A program made the position numbers and the translations under genes. From Pacificoceanicola sp049341065 (GTDB lineage Bacteria > Pseudomonadota > Alphaproteobacteria > Rhodobacterales > Rhodobacteraceae), in assembly GCF_049341065.1 (NCBI RefSeq), contig NZ_JBMPIX010000005.1, positions 186,001 through 250,000 on the forward strand: a DNA stretch of 64,000 bases. The letters run 5' to 3'. Positions 32,512-40,513 of the stretch are shown in pieces. A model generated the notes under the pieces. The model made no database searches and was not told the origin of the DNA. It saw nothing but the letters and a program-made list of their open reading frames with translations. Every line of letters begins with the position of its first letter. The first letter of the stretch is position 1.

Positions 32512-34440
32512 ATGACACTGGATACCTCACAGACCCCGTTGCTTGACCGGATTGCAGGGCCATCGGACCTGCGCCAGATGCCGGACGAGAAACTTGCCAA
32601 GCTCGCCGACGAGGTCCGCGCCGAAGTGATCTCGGCGGTTTCAAAAACCGGCGGGCATCTGGGCTCTTCACTTGGCGTGGTCGAGCTGGCCGTGGCAATC
32701 CACGCGGTTTTCAATACTCCGATGGACAAACTCGTCTGGGACGTGGGCCATCAGTGCTATCCCCACAAGATCCTGACAGGGCGCCGCGACCGCATGCAAA
32801 GCCTGCGCCAGAAAGACGGGCTGTCAGGATTTACCAAACGCAGCGAAAGCGACCACGACCCTTTTGGTGCGGCGCACAGCTCGACCTCGATCAGCGCGGC
32901 GCTGGGGTTTTCGGTGGCGCGCGATATGGGGCGGCCCACGGGGGATGCCATCGCAGTTATCGGCGATGGGTCGATCAGCGCCGGCATGGCCTATGAAGCG
33001 CTGAATAACGCCGGGGCCGAGGGACGCCGACTGTTCGTGATCCTGAATGACAATGAGATGAGCATCGCCCCGCCGGTGGGGGCCATGTCATCGTACCTCA
33101 GCCGGATGTATACCGCCGAGCCGATGGCGCGGATGAAAGTGCTTGCCGAAGGGTTCGAGGCCGCGATGCCCGAACCCATGCGGCAAAGCGCCAAGCGCGC
33201 GCGGCAGTTGGTGACTGGTCTGACCGGTAGTGGCACGCTGTTCGAAGAGCTGGGCTTTGATTATATCGGGCCGATTGATGGCCACGATATGGATCAGTTG
33301 CTTCCGGTCCTTCGCGCCGCTCGGTCGCGTGCCACGGGGCCGGTACTGATCCATTGCTGCACCGTCAAAGGCAAAGGCTATGCACCTGCTGAGGCCAGCG
33401 CGGACCGCGGGCATGGCGTGTCGAAGTTCGACCCTGCCACCGGTGCACAGGCAAAATCCAGCCCTGGCGCGCCCAGCTATACCAGCGTTTTCGGCAAGGC
33501 TCTGTTGGCCGAGGCTGCCCGCGACGAACGCGTCGTGGCGGTGACGGCTGCAATGCCGTCCGGCACCGGGGTCAACCTGATGGCCGAGCGGTTTCCGGGA
33601 CGCGTCTTTGATGTCGGGATTGCCGAACAACATGCGGTCACCTTTGCCGCCGGGATGGCAGCCAGCGGGCTGCGGCCGTTCTGCGCGATATACTCGACCT
33701 TCCTGCAAAGGGGTTACGATCAGGTGGTACATGACGTTGCGCTGCAACGCCTGCCTGTGCGCTTTGCCATCGATCGTGCAGGGCTGGTCGGCGCCGATGG
33801 CCCGACCCATGCCGGCGCCTATGACATTGCCTATCTGAGCAATCTGCCTGGGTTTACGGTCATGGCCGCATCGGACGAGGCCGAGCTGACTCACATGGTT
33901 GCAACGGCCGCCGCCCATGACGACGGGCCGATCGCCTTTCGCTATCCACGCGGCGCAGGCACCGGGGCGCAATTGCCCGAACGCGGACGTCTGCTGGAGA
34001 TCGGCAAAGGCCGGATACTGGACGAGGGGGAGGATGTGGCAATTCTGTCTTACGGCGCGCACCTTCAGGAATGCCGCGCGGCGGCTGAGATGCTGCGCGA
34101 GGCGGGACTCTCTGTCACACTGGCAGATGCACGCTTTGCCAAGCCGCTGGACAGTGATCTGGTCTTGCAACTGGCCAAAGGGCATCGCGTTCTGCTGACC
34201 GTCGAGCAAGGGGTCGAGGGCGGCTTTGGCTCGATTGTCATGCATTCTCTGGCGCGGATGGGGGCCTTCGACAGGGGGCTGGCAATCCGCAATGTCTGCC
34301 TGCCTGACCGCTTCATTAACCACGGCACCCCGTCCGAGATGTATCAGGATGCGGCCATGACCGCCTTGGACATCGCTCAAACCGCCCAAACGGCAATGGG
34401 CGCCAGCGGCAAAGTCGTGTCTCTGAGCGTGGCACGCTGA
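32512..34440 (+). CDS. dxs: 1-deoxy-D-xylulose-5-phosphate synthase
   Basis: A 642-aa thiamine-diphosphate enzyme making DXP from pyruvate and glyceraldehyde 3-phosphate, the entry step of the non-mevalonate pathway that feeds carotenoid and bacteriochlorophyll tails. Motifs: GHLGSSLGVVELAVA, VWDVGHQCYPHKILTGRR, GDGSISAGMAYEALNNAG to NDNEMSIAPP (TPP), FDVGIAEQHAVTFAAGMA and RYPRGAG. ATG 32512 has GGGAGGAG upstream; the frame is open to 32281 but overlaps pufC. It is the last plus-strand gene before a strong terminator. Confidence 0.95.
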   Translation: MTLDTSQTPLLDRIAGPSDLRQMPDEKLAKLADEVRAEVISAVSKTGGHLGSSLGVVELAVAIHAVFNTPMDKLVWDVGHQCYPHKILTGRRDRMQSLRQKDGLSGFTKRSESDHDPFGAAHSSTSISAALGFSVARDMGRPTGDAIAVIGDGSISAGMAYEALNNAGAEGRRLFVILNDNEMSIAPPVGAMSSYLSRMYTAEPMARMKVLAEGFEAAMPEPMRQSAKRARQLVTGLTGSGTLFEELGFDYIGPIDGHDMDQLLPVLRAARSRATGPVLIHCCTVKGKGYAPAEASADRGHGVSKFDPATGAQAKSSPGAPSYTSVFGKALLAEAARDERVVAVTAAMPSGTGVNLMAERFPGRVFDVGIAEQHAVTFAAGMAASGLRPFCAIYSTFLQRGYDQVVHDVALQRLPVRFAIDRAGLVGADGPTHAGAYDIAYLSNLPGFTVMAASDEAELTHMVATAAAHDDGPIAFRYPRGAGTGAQLPERGRLLEIGKGRILDEGEDVAILSYGAHLQECRAAAEMLREAGLSVTLADARFAKPLDSDLVLQLAKGHRVLLTVEQGVEGGFGSIVMHSLARMGAFDRGLAIRNVCLPDRFINHGTPSEMYQDAAMTALDIAQTAQTAMGASGKVVSLSVAR

Positions 34441-34477
34441 AGCCCTTCAGGGCATTGGTTCAAGTGGACCCAAACAG

Positions 34478-34517
34478 AAAAAGGCCCGCGTCCGGCACTT
34501 TGGACGCGGGCCTTTTT
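34478..34517. terminator. Bidirectional intrinsic terminator between dxs and cycA
   Basis: A 16-bp perfect inverted repeat (arms 34478-34493 and 34502-34517, core GGCCCGCGTCC / GGACGCGGGCC) has an 8-nt loop. It is flanked by A5 on the left and T5 on the right, so it reads as a rho-independent terminator in both directions and serves the convergent dxs and cycA genes. Confidence 0.93.
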
Positions 34518-34537
34518 GCTTAAGAAGTAATGTTCTC

Positions 34538-34972
34538 TTATTGCTCGCCGACTGATACCAGATAGGCCCAGACGTTGATCGCGTCGTCTTCCTTGCGCAC
34601 GCGATAGGTCATCTTTCCGCGAGCTGATTTGTCGTCCAGATAGTCGCGCAGGAACCCGGTTGCGTCCTGCACATAGGGCACGAAATGTTCTTCGTCCCAA
34701 GTCAGCCCTGCCTCACCGGCAGCGACCATGAACTTGGAATACCCAAAGCCATCGACGCTGCCGGCTGTGCGACCGGCAACGCCATAAAGGTTCGGGCCAA
34801 CCTTGCCGCCTTTTTGGATGTCATTGCCGTCAGCGTCCTGAATCGAGTGGCAGGACTTGCACTGGCGAAACACCTTTTCGCCCTCGGCGGGATCTCCGCT
34901 TGCATGGCTTTCCGCGAAAGCCGTAGTACTGGCGCTGAACAAAGCGATCATCGCAATTACATTTGTCTTCAT
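34538..34972 (-). CDS. cycA: Cytochrome c2
   Basis: A 144-aa periplasmic cytochrome c2, the soluble carrier between the cytochrome bc1 complex and the photosynthetic reaction centre. A Sec signal peptide (MKTNVIAMIALFSASTTAFA, cleavage after AFA) precedes the mature domain with the haem motif CKSCH, VGPNLYGVAGRTAGSVDGFGYS and the C-terminal methionine ligand in GKMTYRV. ATG 34972 follows GGGAGA; an extension to 35038 is rejected because it would precede the signal peptide. A 100-nt gap separates it from the hemA stop. Confidence 0.92.
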   Translation of the reverse strand: MKTNVIAMIALFSASTTAFAESHASGDPAEGEKVFRQCKSCHSIQDADGNDIQKGGKVGPNLYGVAGRTAGSVDGFGYSKFMVAAGEAGLTWDEEHFVPYVQDATGFLRDYLDDKSARGKMTYRVRKEDDAINVWAYLVSVGEQ

Positions 34973-35072
34973 GAGACTTCTCCCTGTTTCATGGATCATG
35001 ACAACTCCGCTCCTCGACGTGTTGCAAGAAATGGCCAAGTCAACCTGAGGCAGAACAATTCAAGTCACCCCG

Positions 35073-36287
35073 TCAGGCAACCGCATGGGCGAGGGCGCAT
35101 TGCCGCCAAAGAACCGTCAAGGCTTCGATCAAGCGGTTGATATCCGCGTCGGTGTGCAAGGGCGAAGGAGTAAAGCGTAGGCGCTCGGTGCCCTTGGGAA
35201 CGGTCGGATAGTTGATCGGCTGAACGTAGATGCCATAGTCGTTCATCAGGATATCCGCCAACATCCGGCATTTCACCGGATCCTTGATCATCACCGGGAT
35301 GATGTGGCTGGGGTTGTCCAGGTGCGGGATGCCGCGCTTGTCGAGCAGTTCACGCAGTCGGGCAACCTGGCGGCGCTGCATCTCGCGTTCGGTTTGTGAG
35401 GTCTTGAGATGCGCGATCGAAACCTGCGCCGCCGCCGCGACGGCGGGGGGCAGAGCGGTGGTGAAGATAAAGCCGCTGGCAAAGGAGCGGATGAAGTCAC
35501 ACAGCGCCCTGGACCCCGAGATATAGCCACCCATGCAGCCATAGGCCTTGCCAAGAGTGCCTTCGATCAGAGTGATGCGGTCGGCCAGCCCTTCGCGTTC
35601 GCTGATGCCACCGCCGCGCGGACCGTAAAGGCCAACGGCATGAACTTCGTCCAGATAGGTCATCGCGCCGTGCTTTTCGGCAACTTCAACGATCTCGGCC
35701 ATGGGGCTGATGTCGCCGTCCATGGAATAGACCGATTCAAAGGCGACGATCTTGGGCGCATTGGCCGGCAGGGCGGCAAGTTTGCGATCCAGATCTTCGG
35801 GATCGTTGTGTTTCCAGATCACCTTCTTGGCACGGGAATGGCGGATGCCTTCGATCATCGAGGCATGGTTCAGCGCATCGGAGAGGATCACGGCATCGGG
35901 CAACCGGCTGCCCAGCGTTGAAAGCGCCGCCCAGTTCGACACATAACCAGAGGTGAACAGCAGCGCGGCTTCCTTGCCATGCAGATCGGCCAGTTCGGCC
36001 TCAAGCTTGACGTGATGGTGGTTCGTCCCGGAGATGTTCCGCGTTCCGCCCGCCCCGGCGCCACATTGGTCAACCGTGTCCTTCATGGCCTGGCGCACCG
36101 CTTCGTGCTGGCCCATGCCAAGGTAGTCGTTCGAACACCAGACAGTAACCTCGTCGGGGGCGTCGTCATCATAGCTTTTGGCGGTGGGAAAATCCCCGCA
36201 GCGGCGTTCAAGTTCGGCGAAGATCCGATAGTTGCCTTCGTCCTTGAGCGCATTGAGCTGCGCATTGAACATGGTATCAAATTCCAT
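35073..36287 (-). CDS. hemA: 5-aminolevulinate synthase
   Basis: A 404-aa PLP enzyme condensing glycine and succinyl-CoA to 5-aminolevulinate (Shemin pathway), the first step of tetrapyrrole synthesis. Seen: VWCSNDYLGMGQH, GAGAGGTRNISGTNHHH, LSDALNHASMIEGIR, TYLDEVHAVGLYGPRGGG, and the PLP lysine in LIEGTLGKAYGCMGGYI. The C-terminal YVQPINYPTVPKGTERLRFTPSP is diagnostic. ATG 36287 overlaps puhE by 11 nt; ATG 36272 is an alternative. Its place inside the PGC couples precursor supply to pigment synthesis. Confidence 0.95.
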   Translation of the reverse strand: MEFDTMFNAQLNALKDEGNYRIFAELERRCGDFPTAKSYDDDAPDEVTVWCSNDYLGMGQHEAVRQAMKDTVDQCGAGAGGTRNISGTNHHHVKLEAELADLHGKEAALLFTSGYVSNWAALSTLGSRLPDAVILSDALNHASMIEGIRHSRAKKVIWKHNDPEDLDRKLAALPANAPKIVAFESVYSMDGDISPMAEIVEVAEKHGAMTYLDEVHAVGLYGPRGGGISEREGLADRITLIEGTLGKAYGCMGGYISGSRALCDFIRSFASGFIFTTALPPAVAAAAQVSIAHLKTSQTEREMQRRQVARLRELLDKRGIPHLDNPSHIIPVMIKDPVKCRMLADILMNDYGIYVQPINYPTVPKGTERLRFTPSPLHTDADINRLIEALTVLWRQCALAHAVA

Positions 36288-37089
36288 GATTTTCCTCCGG
36301 GTGTCGTGTCTTGGTCGTTTCTTTGGGCGCGGGCAACATCCAGCGCCAGAGCTTTGCGTCGGGCAGGGGAAGCACCATCAACCAGTGTTCCAGAAGCGCC
36401 AGCGCGGTGATTGCGGTCAGTAGGGCAAAGCCCGTCGTGTCTTGCAGGGTTTCGGCGGAGTAGAGGCGTTCCAGCCAACAGGCCGTGGCAAAGGTCAGCG
36501 CCGTGATCGAGATCGGAAAAACCCAGTTGAGGCGTTGAATGCGAAAGTGGCTTGCCAGATGCGCCAACGCCTTGGGGATGAATTCGGTATTGATGCGCGG
36601 CACCCCGAAATAGAGGTTCAGTTTGGCCGAGATGCGCGCGAAATAGAGGATCGTATAAGTCCAGAGCCCAAAGGTGTTTTCCGAACCCTCGCCGAACATC
36701 CAGAGCACGATGAGAAAGCCGGTCAGAACCATTTCGTGATAGGCAACGGTGCCCCAAGCCCGAATGAAACGTTCCCACTCGGGCAGCTTATCAGGGCAGG
36801 GGTAGAGATTGGGGCCGGTGATGGTTCCGGTCAGGAAAGACAGCTCGATCCAACCCCAGATCGCAAGCGCCGCCAGAAAGGCGTAATAGGCGCTGGCAGC
36901 GGAGGTGGCAGTCAGCGAGTTGTCATAGGCCCAAATGCCAAGCACCAGAACGGGCAGGGCGGCCAGAGTGGCGCCCAGACGGGCGCGGGCTCCTGCGCGT
37001 TCGGCATATCGCACAACGATCAGGATCGCCCCAGTGGAAAACCACCAGAGAAACAGCGCTGCAAGCGCGGCGATCCAAGGGCTGCTCAT
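36277..37089 (-). CDS. puhE: PuhE, photosynthetic complex assembly protein
   Basis: A 270-aa polytopic membrane protein (about seven helices) of the DUF3623 type found between acsF and hemA in purple bacteria; puhE mutants of Rhodobacter have altered reaction-centre/LH1 levels. Visible: SSPWIAALAALFLWWFSTG at the N-terminus, EWERFIRAWGTVAYHEMVL, TYTILYFARISAKLNLYFGV. ATG 37089 was chosen because upstream in-frame sequence to 37293 is basic and overlaps acsF. Confidence 0.9.
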   Translation of the reverse strand: MSSPWIAALAALFLWWFSTGAILIVVRYAERAGARARLGATLAALPVLVLGIWAYDNSLTATSAASAYYAFLAALAIWGWIELSFLTGTITGPNLYPCPDKLPEWERFIRAWGTVAYHEMVLTGFLIVLWMFGEGSENTFGLWTYTILYFARISAKLNLYFGVPRINTEFIPKALAHLASHFRIQRLNWVFPISITALTFATACWLERLYSAETLQDTTGFALLTAITALALLEHWLMVLPLPDAKLWRWMLPAPKETTKTRHPEENHGI

Positions 37090-37132
37090 CGCTGGCCCCC
37101 TTGCACCCTGCGATATGCCGAAAACTGGCCCA

Positions 37133-38260
37133 TCAGTAAGCAGGCTCAAGCCGGGTGCTGGCAGGCACGCGATGCTTTTTCGCCGGGATCGTATAGAGCG
37201 AGACAAAGGCCATCCCCGCCCGCGCCTGCGCCGACAGCCGCTTGGCCAAAGCGCCAAGTCCCTTGGCATGCCGCGCTTGATCGAGATCGGCATTGGCCTT
37301 TTGCAGGCGTTTGAGCCCGGCCGCCCAACGCGGGTGGTCGATGTCCAGCGTGATCGGGAATATCTGCTTGCTCAGCTCGCTTGTCTTGACGAAGACTTCG
37401 TGCCCGTACCAATCCGGATCGACGCCAAGCGCCTTGTGGAACACCGGGCGCTGATGATCGCGTACATGCATGGTGGCATAGACCGCCGTGAGAAAGAACT
37501 TGATCCACAGCACGTTTTTGCCAGAGGTCAGCTTGGGGTCCGTCTTCATCAGCAGAGCGAAGGCCTCGCCGTGGCTGAACTCATCGTTGCACCATTCCTC
37601 GAACCACTTGAAGATCGGGTGGAAGCGATGTTCGGGGTGCGCCTGAAGGTGGCGGAAGATCGTGATATAGCGCGCATAGCCGATCTTTTCGGACAGGTAG
37701 GTGGCGTAATAGATGAACTTGGGCCGGAAATAGGTGTACTTCTTGGCCTGCGTCAGAAACCCGAGGTTCACCGCAACGCCGGCCTCGCGCAGGGCATCGT
37801 TGATGAAACCGGCATGGCGGGCCTCGTCGCGCGCCATGAGTTGGAACAGCTGGGTGATGTCCTTGTTCGCGCCGCGGCGTTTCATTTCCTTGTACAGCAC
37901 GCAGCCGGAAAACTCCGCCGTGCAGGAGGAGATCAGAAAGTCGATGAATTCCTTGCGCAGGGCCGGGTCCATCCCTTCCCAATCAACGTGATCCCAATCC
38001 TCGTTCTTCTTGAAATGGCCTTTGTTCGGGTCTGAAACCATCTGGTCGATCAACTTGTCCCAGTCCTCGCGGACCGATGACACGTCAAGCGCGTCCAGTT
38101 CGTCAAAATCCGTGGTATAAAAGCGCGGAGTCAGCAGCGTGTTCTGCATCGCCACATCGGTGGCGGATTTGCTGTCAAACTTGGCCTGCTCTTCTTGAAT
38201 GGCAAGGCCTTCTTCCACGGTTGTGGCGTCGGCGGTGTGCTTTGCGGTCTGCATGTTCAT
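37133..38260 (-). CDS. acsF: Mg-protoporphyrin IX monomethyl ester oxidative cyclase (aerobic)
   Basis: A 375-aa di-iron enzyme forming the fifth (isocyclic) ring of bacteriochlorophyll with molecular oxygen. Two ferritin-like iron-binding motifs are visible: ARDEARHAGFI and CNDEFSHGEAF, with the preceding glutamates in the SSCTAEFSGCVLYKEM helix. No bchE is seen in the window, so pigment made here would need oxygen. ATG 38260 overlaps the bciE stop (ATGA). Confidence 0.95.
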   Translation of the reverse strand: MNMQTAKHTADATTVEEGLAIQEEQAKFDSKSATDVAMQNTLLTPRFYTTDFDELDALDVSSVREDWDKLIDQMVSDPNKGHFKKNEDWDHVDWEGMDPALRKEFIDFLISSCTAEFSGCVLYKEMKRRGANKDITQLFQLMARDEARHAGFINDALREAGVAVNLGFLTQAKKYTYFRPKFIYYATYLSEKIGYARYITIFRHLQAHPEHRFHPIFKWFEEWCNDEFSHGEAFALLMKTDPKLTSGKNVLWIKFFLTAVYATMHVRDHQRPVFHKALGVDPDWYGHEVFVKTSELSKQIFPITLDIDHPRWAAGLKRLQKANADLDQARHAKGLGALAKRLSAQARAGMAFVSLYTIPAKKHRVPASTRLEPAY

Positions 38261-38553
38261 AGCGTCACCTCTTCAGAGAAAGAAAATTCGCAAAGTTCCA
38301 TGACTTCGAAGTCCCCGGTCATCCGGGTCCAGAGCCGTTCGAGAGAAGACGCACGCAGGATCGTCGCCTCGCGGTCTTCGCGGACTACTTCGCCGTAAGC
38401 GGCCATAATCTCGGGTCCGTGGACCTTGACCTCGTCGCCCGGATAGACCGTGGCGCCGTTGTTGAACCGCACATGCGCGTGCAGGCTCTCGAAGCAGTGT
38501 GACACTTCGACGGTGCAAGGGGCGCGTTCGATTTCTTTGGTAAGCCATCCCAT
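38257..38553 (-). CDS. bciE: BciE-like auxiliary subunit of the aerobic cyclase
   Basis: A 98-aa soluble protein directly upstream of and translationally coupled to acsF (ATGA), between puhC and acsF. In alphaproteobacteria such as Rhodobacter sphaeroides a small protein named BciE, encoded beside acsF, is required for AcsF activity; size and position match. Visible features: MGWLTKEIERAPCTVEVSHCF, then a small beta-rich segment VRFNNGATVYPGDEVKVHGP. The assignment rests on synteny and length; I could not compare the sequences directly. Confidence 0.75.
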   Translation of the reverse strand: MGWLTKEIERAPCTVEVSHCFESLHAHVRFNNGATVYPGDEVKVHGPEIMAAYGEVVREDREATILRASSLERLWTRMTGDFEVMELCEFSFSEEVTL

Positions 38554-38568
38554 TTATTGGCCTCCTCT

Positions 38569-39030
38569 CTATTGTGCCAAAAGCCGCGCGAAGGCCTTGG
38601 CGTTATCCGCACCGAATCCCATTAAATCGGCGCGCCAGCCTGTGCTGGGGTCGTGAATTTCCATGCGTCCTGTATCCTTCTGCAAAAGCACGACCGGGGC
38701 GTCAGGCGCGACGCCGGTCTTCTTCCTCTCATGCAGCAGGACCCGGTAGACACCGGAGATAAAACCGCCCTGTTCGGGCGTGAGGTCTGCGATCAGGGTG
38801 CCGTCAGGCGCATGCACCTGCGCGGCGCCGGACATGTCGCCCGACAGAACCAACTCGCGTTTCATGACCACCGCGCCCTCGGGCAGGGTGGCGACAAGCG
38901 GTTGCCCTGTCAGCCGTGCGACAGTGACCACCACAAGTACAGTCAAGACCAGAGCCAACATGGCGCGCACCATGCGCCGCGGGACAAGATCCCGGTCATA
39001 GGGCTGGGCGTGGGTGTCGATCTGGGTCAT
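38569..39030 (-). CDS. puhC: PuhC, photosynthetic complex assembly protein
   Basis: A 153-aa membrane-anchored protein: one N-terminal helix (about 20-40, VRAMLALVLTVLVVVTVARL) and a periplasmic domain (VMKRELVLSGDMSGAAQV to LLQKDTGRMEIHDPSTGWR). PuhC is needed for normal reaction-centre/LH1 core assembly in Rhodobacter capsulatus. It follows puhB by 15 nt. Confidence 0.9.
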   Translation of the reverse strand: MTQIDTHAQPYDRDLVPRRMVRAMLALVLTVLVVVTVARLTGQPLVATLPEGAVVMKRELVLSGDMSGAAQVHAPDGTLIADLTPEQGGFISGVYRVLLHERKKTGVAPDAPVVLLQKDTGRMEIHDPSTGWRADLMGFGADNAKAFARLLAQ

Positions 39031-39045
39031 GGCTCGGGCTTTCCT

Positions 39046-39684
39046 TTATTCCGCCGCAACGGCGGCTGTAGCGGGCAGGGTCTGCCGCGCGACCTTCGGG
39101 GTGCTGATTTGCGCCTCGGCGGCTTCGGACAGCAGATGCGCGATCTCTTCGGCGTTGGGTATGCAGCGCAGGGCAGGCTGCGTGCGCTGGATCTTCCACG
39201 GGCGCACATGCGGCCAGCAGACCAGATAAGACAGGCGCGTGTCGCCCAGCAGGTCCAGCGCGATCGTCCCGGTGCCATTGCGGCGCAGCGCCAGATCGGC
39301 GCGGGAAATCTGCGAGAATGGCAGGTTCAAAGTCACCGTCAGGGCCGCGCCTATGCGCATGGCCACGCGGCGATTGGTGATCGTGTAGACCGTCGCCCGC
39401 GCCTGAATGAAACCGACCAGCATCAGAAGCGCCGCGGCAATCGCGCCGAGCACGACAAACGGAAAGGACGCCGCAAAGGCCGAGGCAAGACTGACCTGAT
39501 CGATGAGCGTTCCAAACCGCCAAAGTGCGAGGCCAAGGAAATAGAGCGCCACCCACTTGAGGTTCAGCGAGTCCATCGTCAGCGCCCACCAGTTCGGGCG
39601 GCCCTGCCAAAGGATGTGCTCACCCTCTGGAGGGCGCTCGGGCAGGCCTTGGACAGGTTCAAAGGCGAAATCATCGTGGCTCAT
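39046..39684 (-). CDS. puhB: PuhB, reaction-centre assembly factor (PH-domain-like)
   Basis: A 212-aa protein with EGEHILWQGRPNWWALTMDSL (the bacterial PH-domain start), three hydrophobic helices around 40-110, and YTITNRRVAMRIGAALTVTLN. PuhB dimers assist reaction-centre H-subunit-dependent assembly. ATG 39684 is chosen; the frame stays open to 39855 over the puhA end but without similarity. It lies 31 nt downstream of puhA. Confidence 0.92.
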   Translation of the reverse strand: MSHDDFAFEPVQGLPERPPEGEHILWQGRPNWWALTMDSLNLKWVALYFLGLALWRFGTLIDQVSLASAFAASFPFVVLGAIAAALLMLVGFIQARATVYTITNRRVAMRIGAALTVTLNLPFSQISRADLALRRNGTGTIALDLLGDTRLSYLVCWPHVRPWKIQRTQPALRCIPNAEEIAHLLSEAAEAQISTPKVARQTLPATAAVAAE

Positions 39685-39715
39685 TGTGGCGCTCCTTGGC
39701 TGGGTAAAATCGGGA

Positions 39716-40483
39716 TCAGCCCAGAACCGGCGCTTGCCGCGCCGCGCTGGCATAGAGCGTACCGCCCCCGTAATATCCCATGATCTTGTCTTCTTCGAGC
39801 AGGGTAACCTGACGCGGCGAGGCATGTTTCGGCACGCCGGGGAAATGCTTGCCAAAGATCAGGCGAACCTTGACGTGGCTTTTCCAGATCCGCGCGACGG
39901 TCATCGGGATCAGACGTTTGCCGCCGCCGTCTTTCAGAGTAACCTCAAGATAACGCACCAGTTGCTCTGGCTCGTCGATCCACATGTCGCTGATCGTGCC
40001 GACGATCTCGCCATCGCCTGCCTTGACCGGCAATCCGCGCGGATCACGGCCCGAGGCGACGTGGAAGCTTTCGTTGGCGCTCATCGGGACAATCTTGGGA
40101 TGTCCGTGGCCATCAAGCTCTGGCACATCGCGGCGCGGCGCCCAAGAGGCAGGGCCGACACCATCCGCCATGGGATCGCCCGTCGGCTCGAATGGAAAGC
40201 CATTGCCGGCAGCCGTCTTTTCCAGCGGCAGATTAGGTCGCTCGGCGTTCTGACCGGACGGCACGGTGACCTCGCCGCGGCCATGCGGCAACTTGAAGGT
40301 CTTGTCCGAGGGGACGGGGAACATGCCCTGATTGGCAGATGGCTTCCCATCGTCATCCTCAAGCGGATAGCCCTCGCGCATGTTTTCGCGCTGAATGTAG
40401 AAAATCAGCAGCGCAAAGAAGATCCAGAACAGCCAAAGGCTCAGGCTGGCCAGATCGAAATTTCCGAAAAACGGTTCAGTCAT
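39716..40483 (-). CDS. puhA: Photosynthetic reaction centre H subunit
   Basis: A 255-aa H subunit: a short periplasmic N-terminus, one membrane helix (about 12-30, LSLWLFWIFFALLIFYIQRE), then a large cytoplasmic domain including REGYPLEDDDG, GDGEIVGTISDMWIDEPEQL and the C-terminal segment with RVTLLEEDKIMGYYGGG-type sequence. It caps L/M and shapes the QB proton path. It lies 30 nt downstream of lhaA. Confidence 0.96.
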   Translation of the reverse strand: MTEPFFGNFDLASLSLWLFWIFFALLIFYIQRENMREGYPLEDDDGKPSANQGMFPVPSDKTFKLPHGRGEVTVPSGQNAERPNLPLEKTAAGNGFPFEPTGDPMADGVGPASWAPRRDVPELDGHGHPKIVPMSANESFHVASGRDPRGLPVKAGDGEIVGTISDMWIDEPEQLVRYLEVTLKDGGGKRLIPMTVARIWKSHVKVRLIFGKHFPGVPKHASPRQVTLLEEDKIMGYYGGGTLYASAARQAPVLG

Positions 40484-40513
40484 GTCACTTTCCTTTCAAA
40501 AAGCGCGGCAAAA

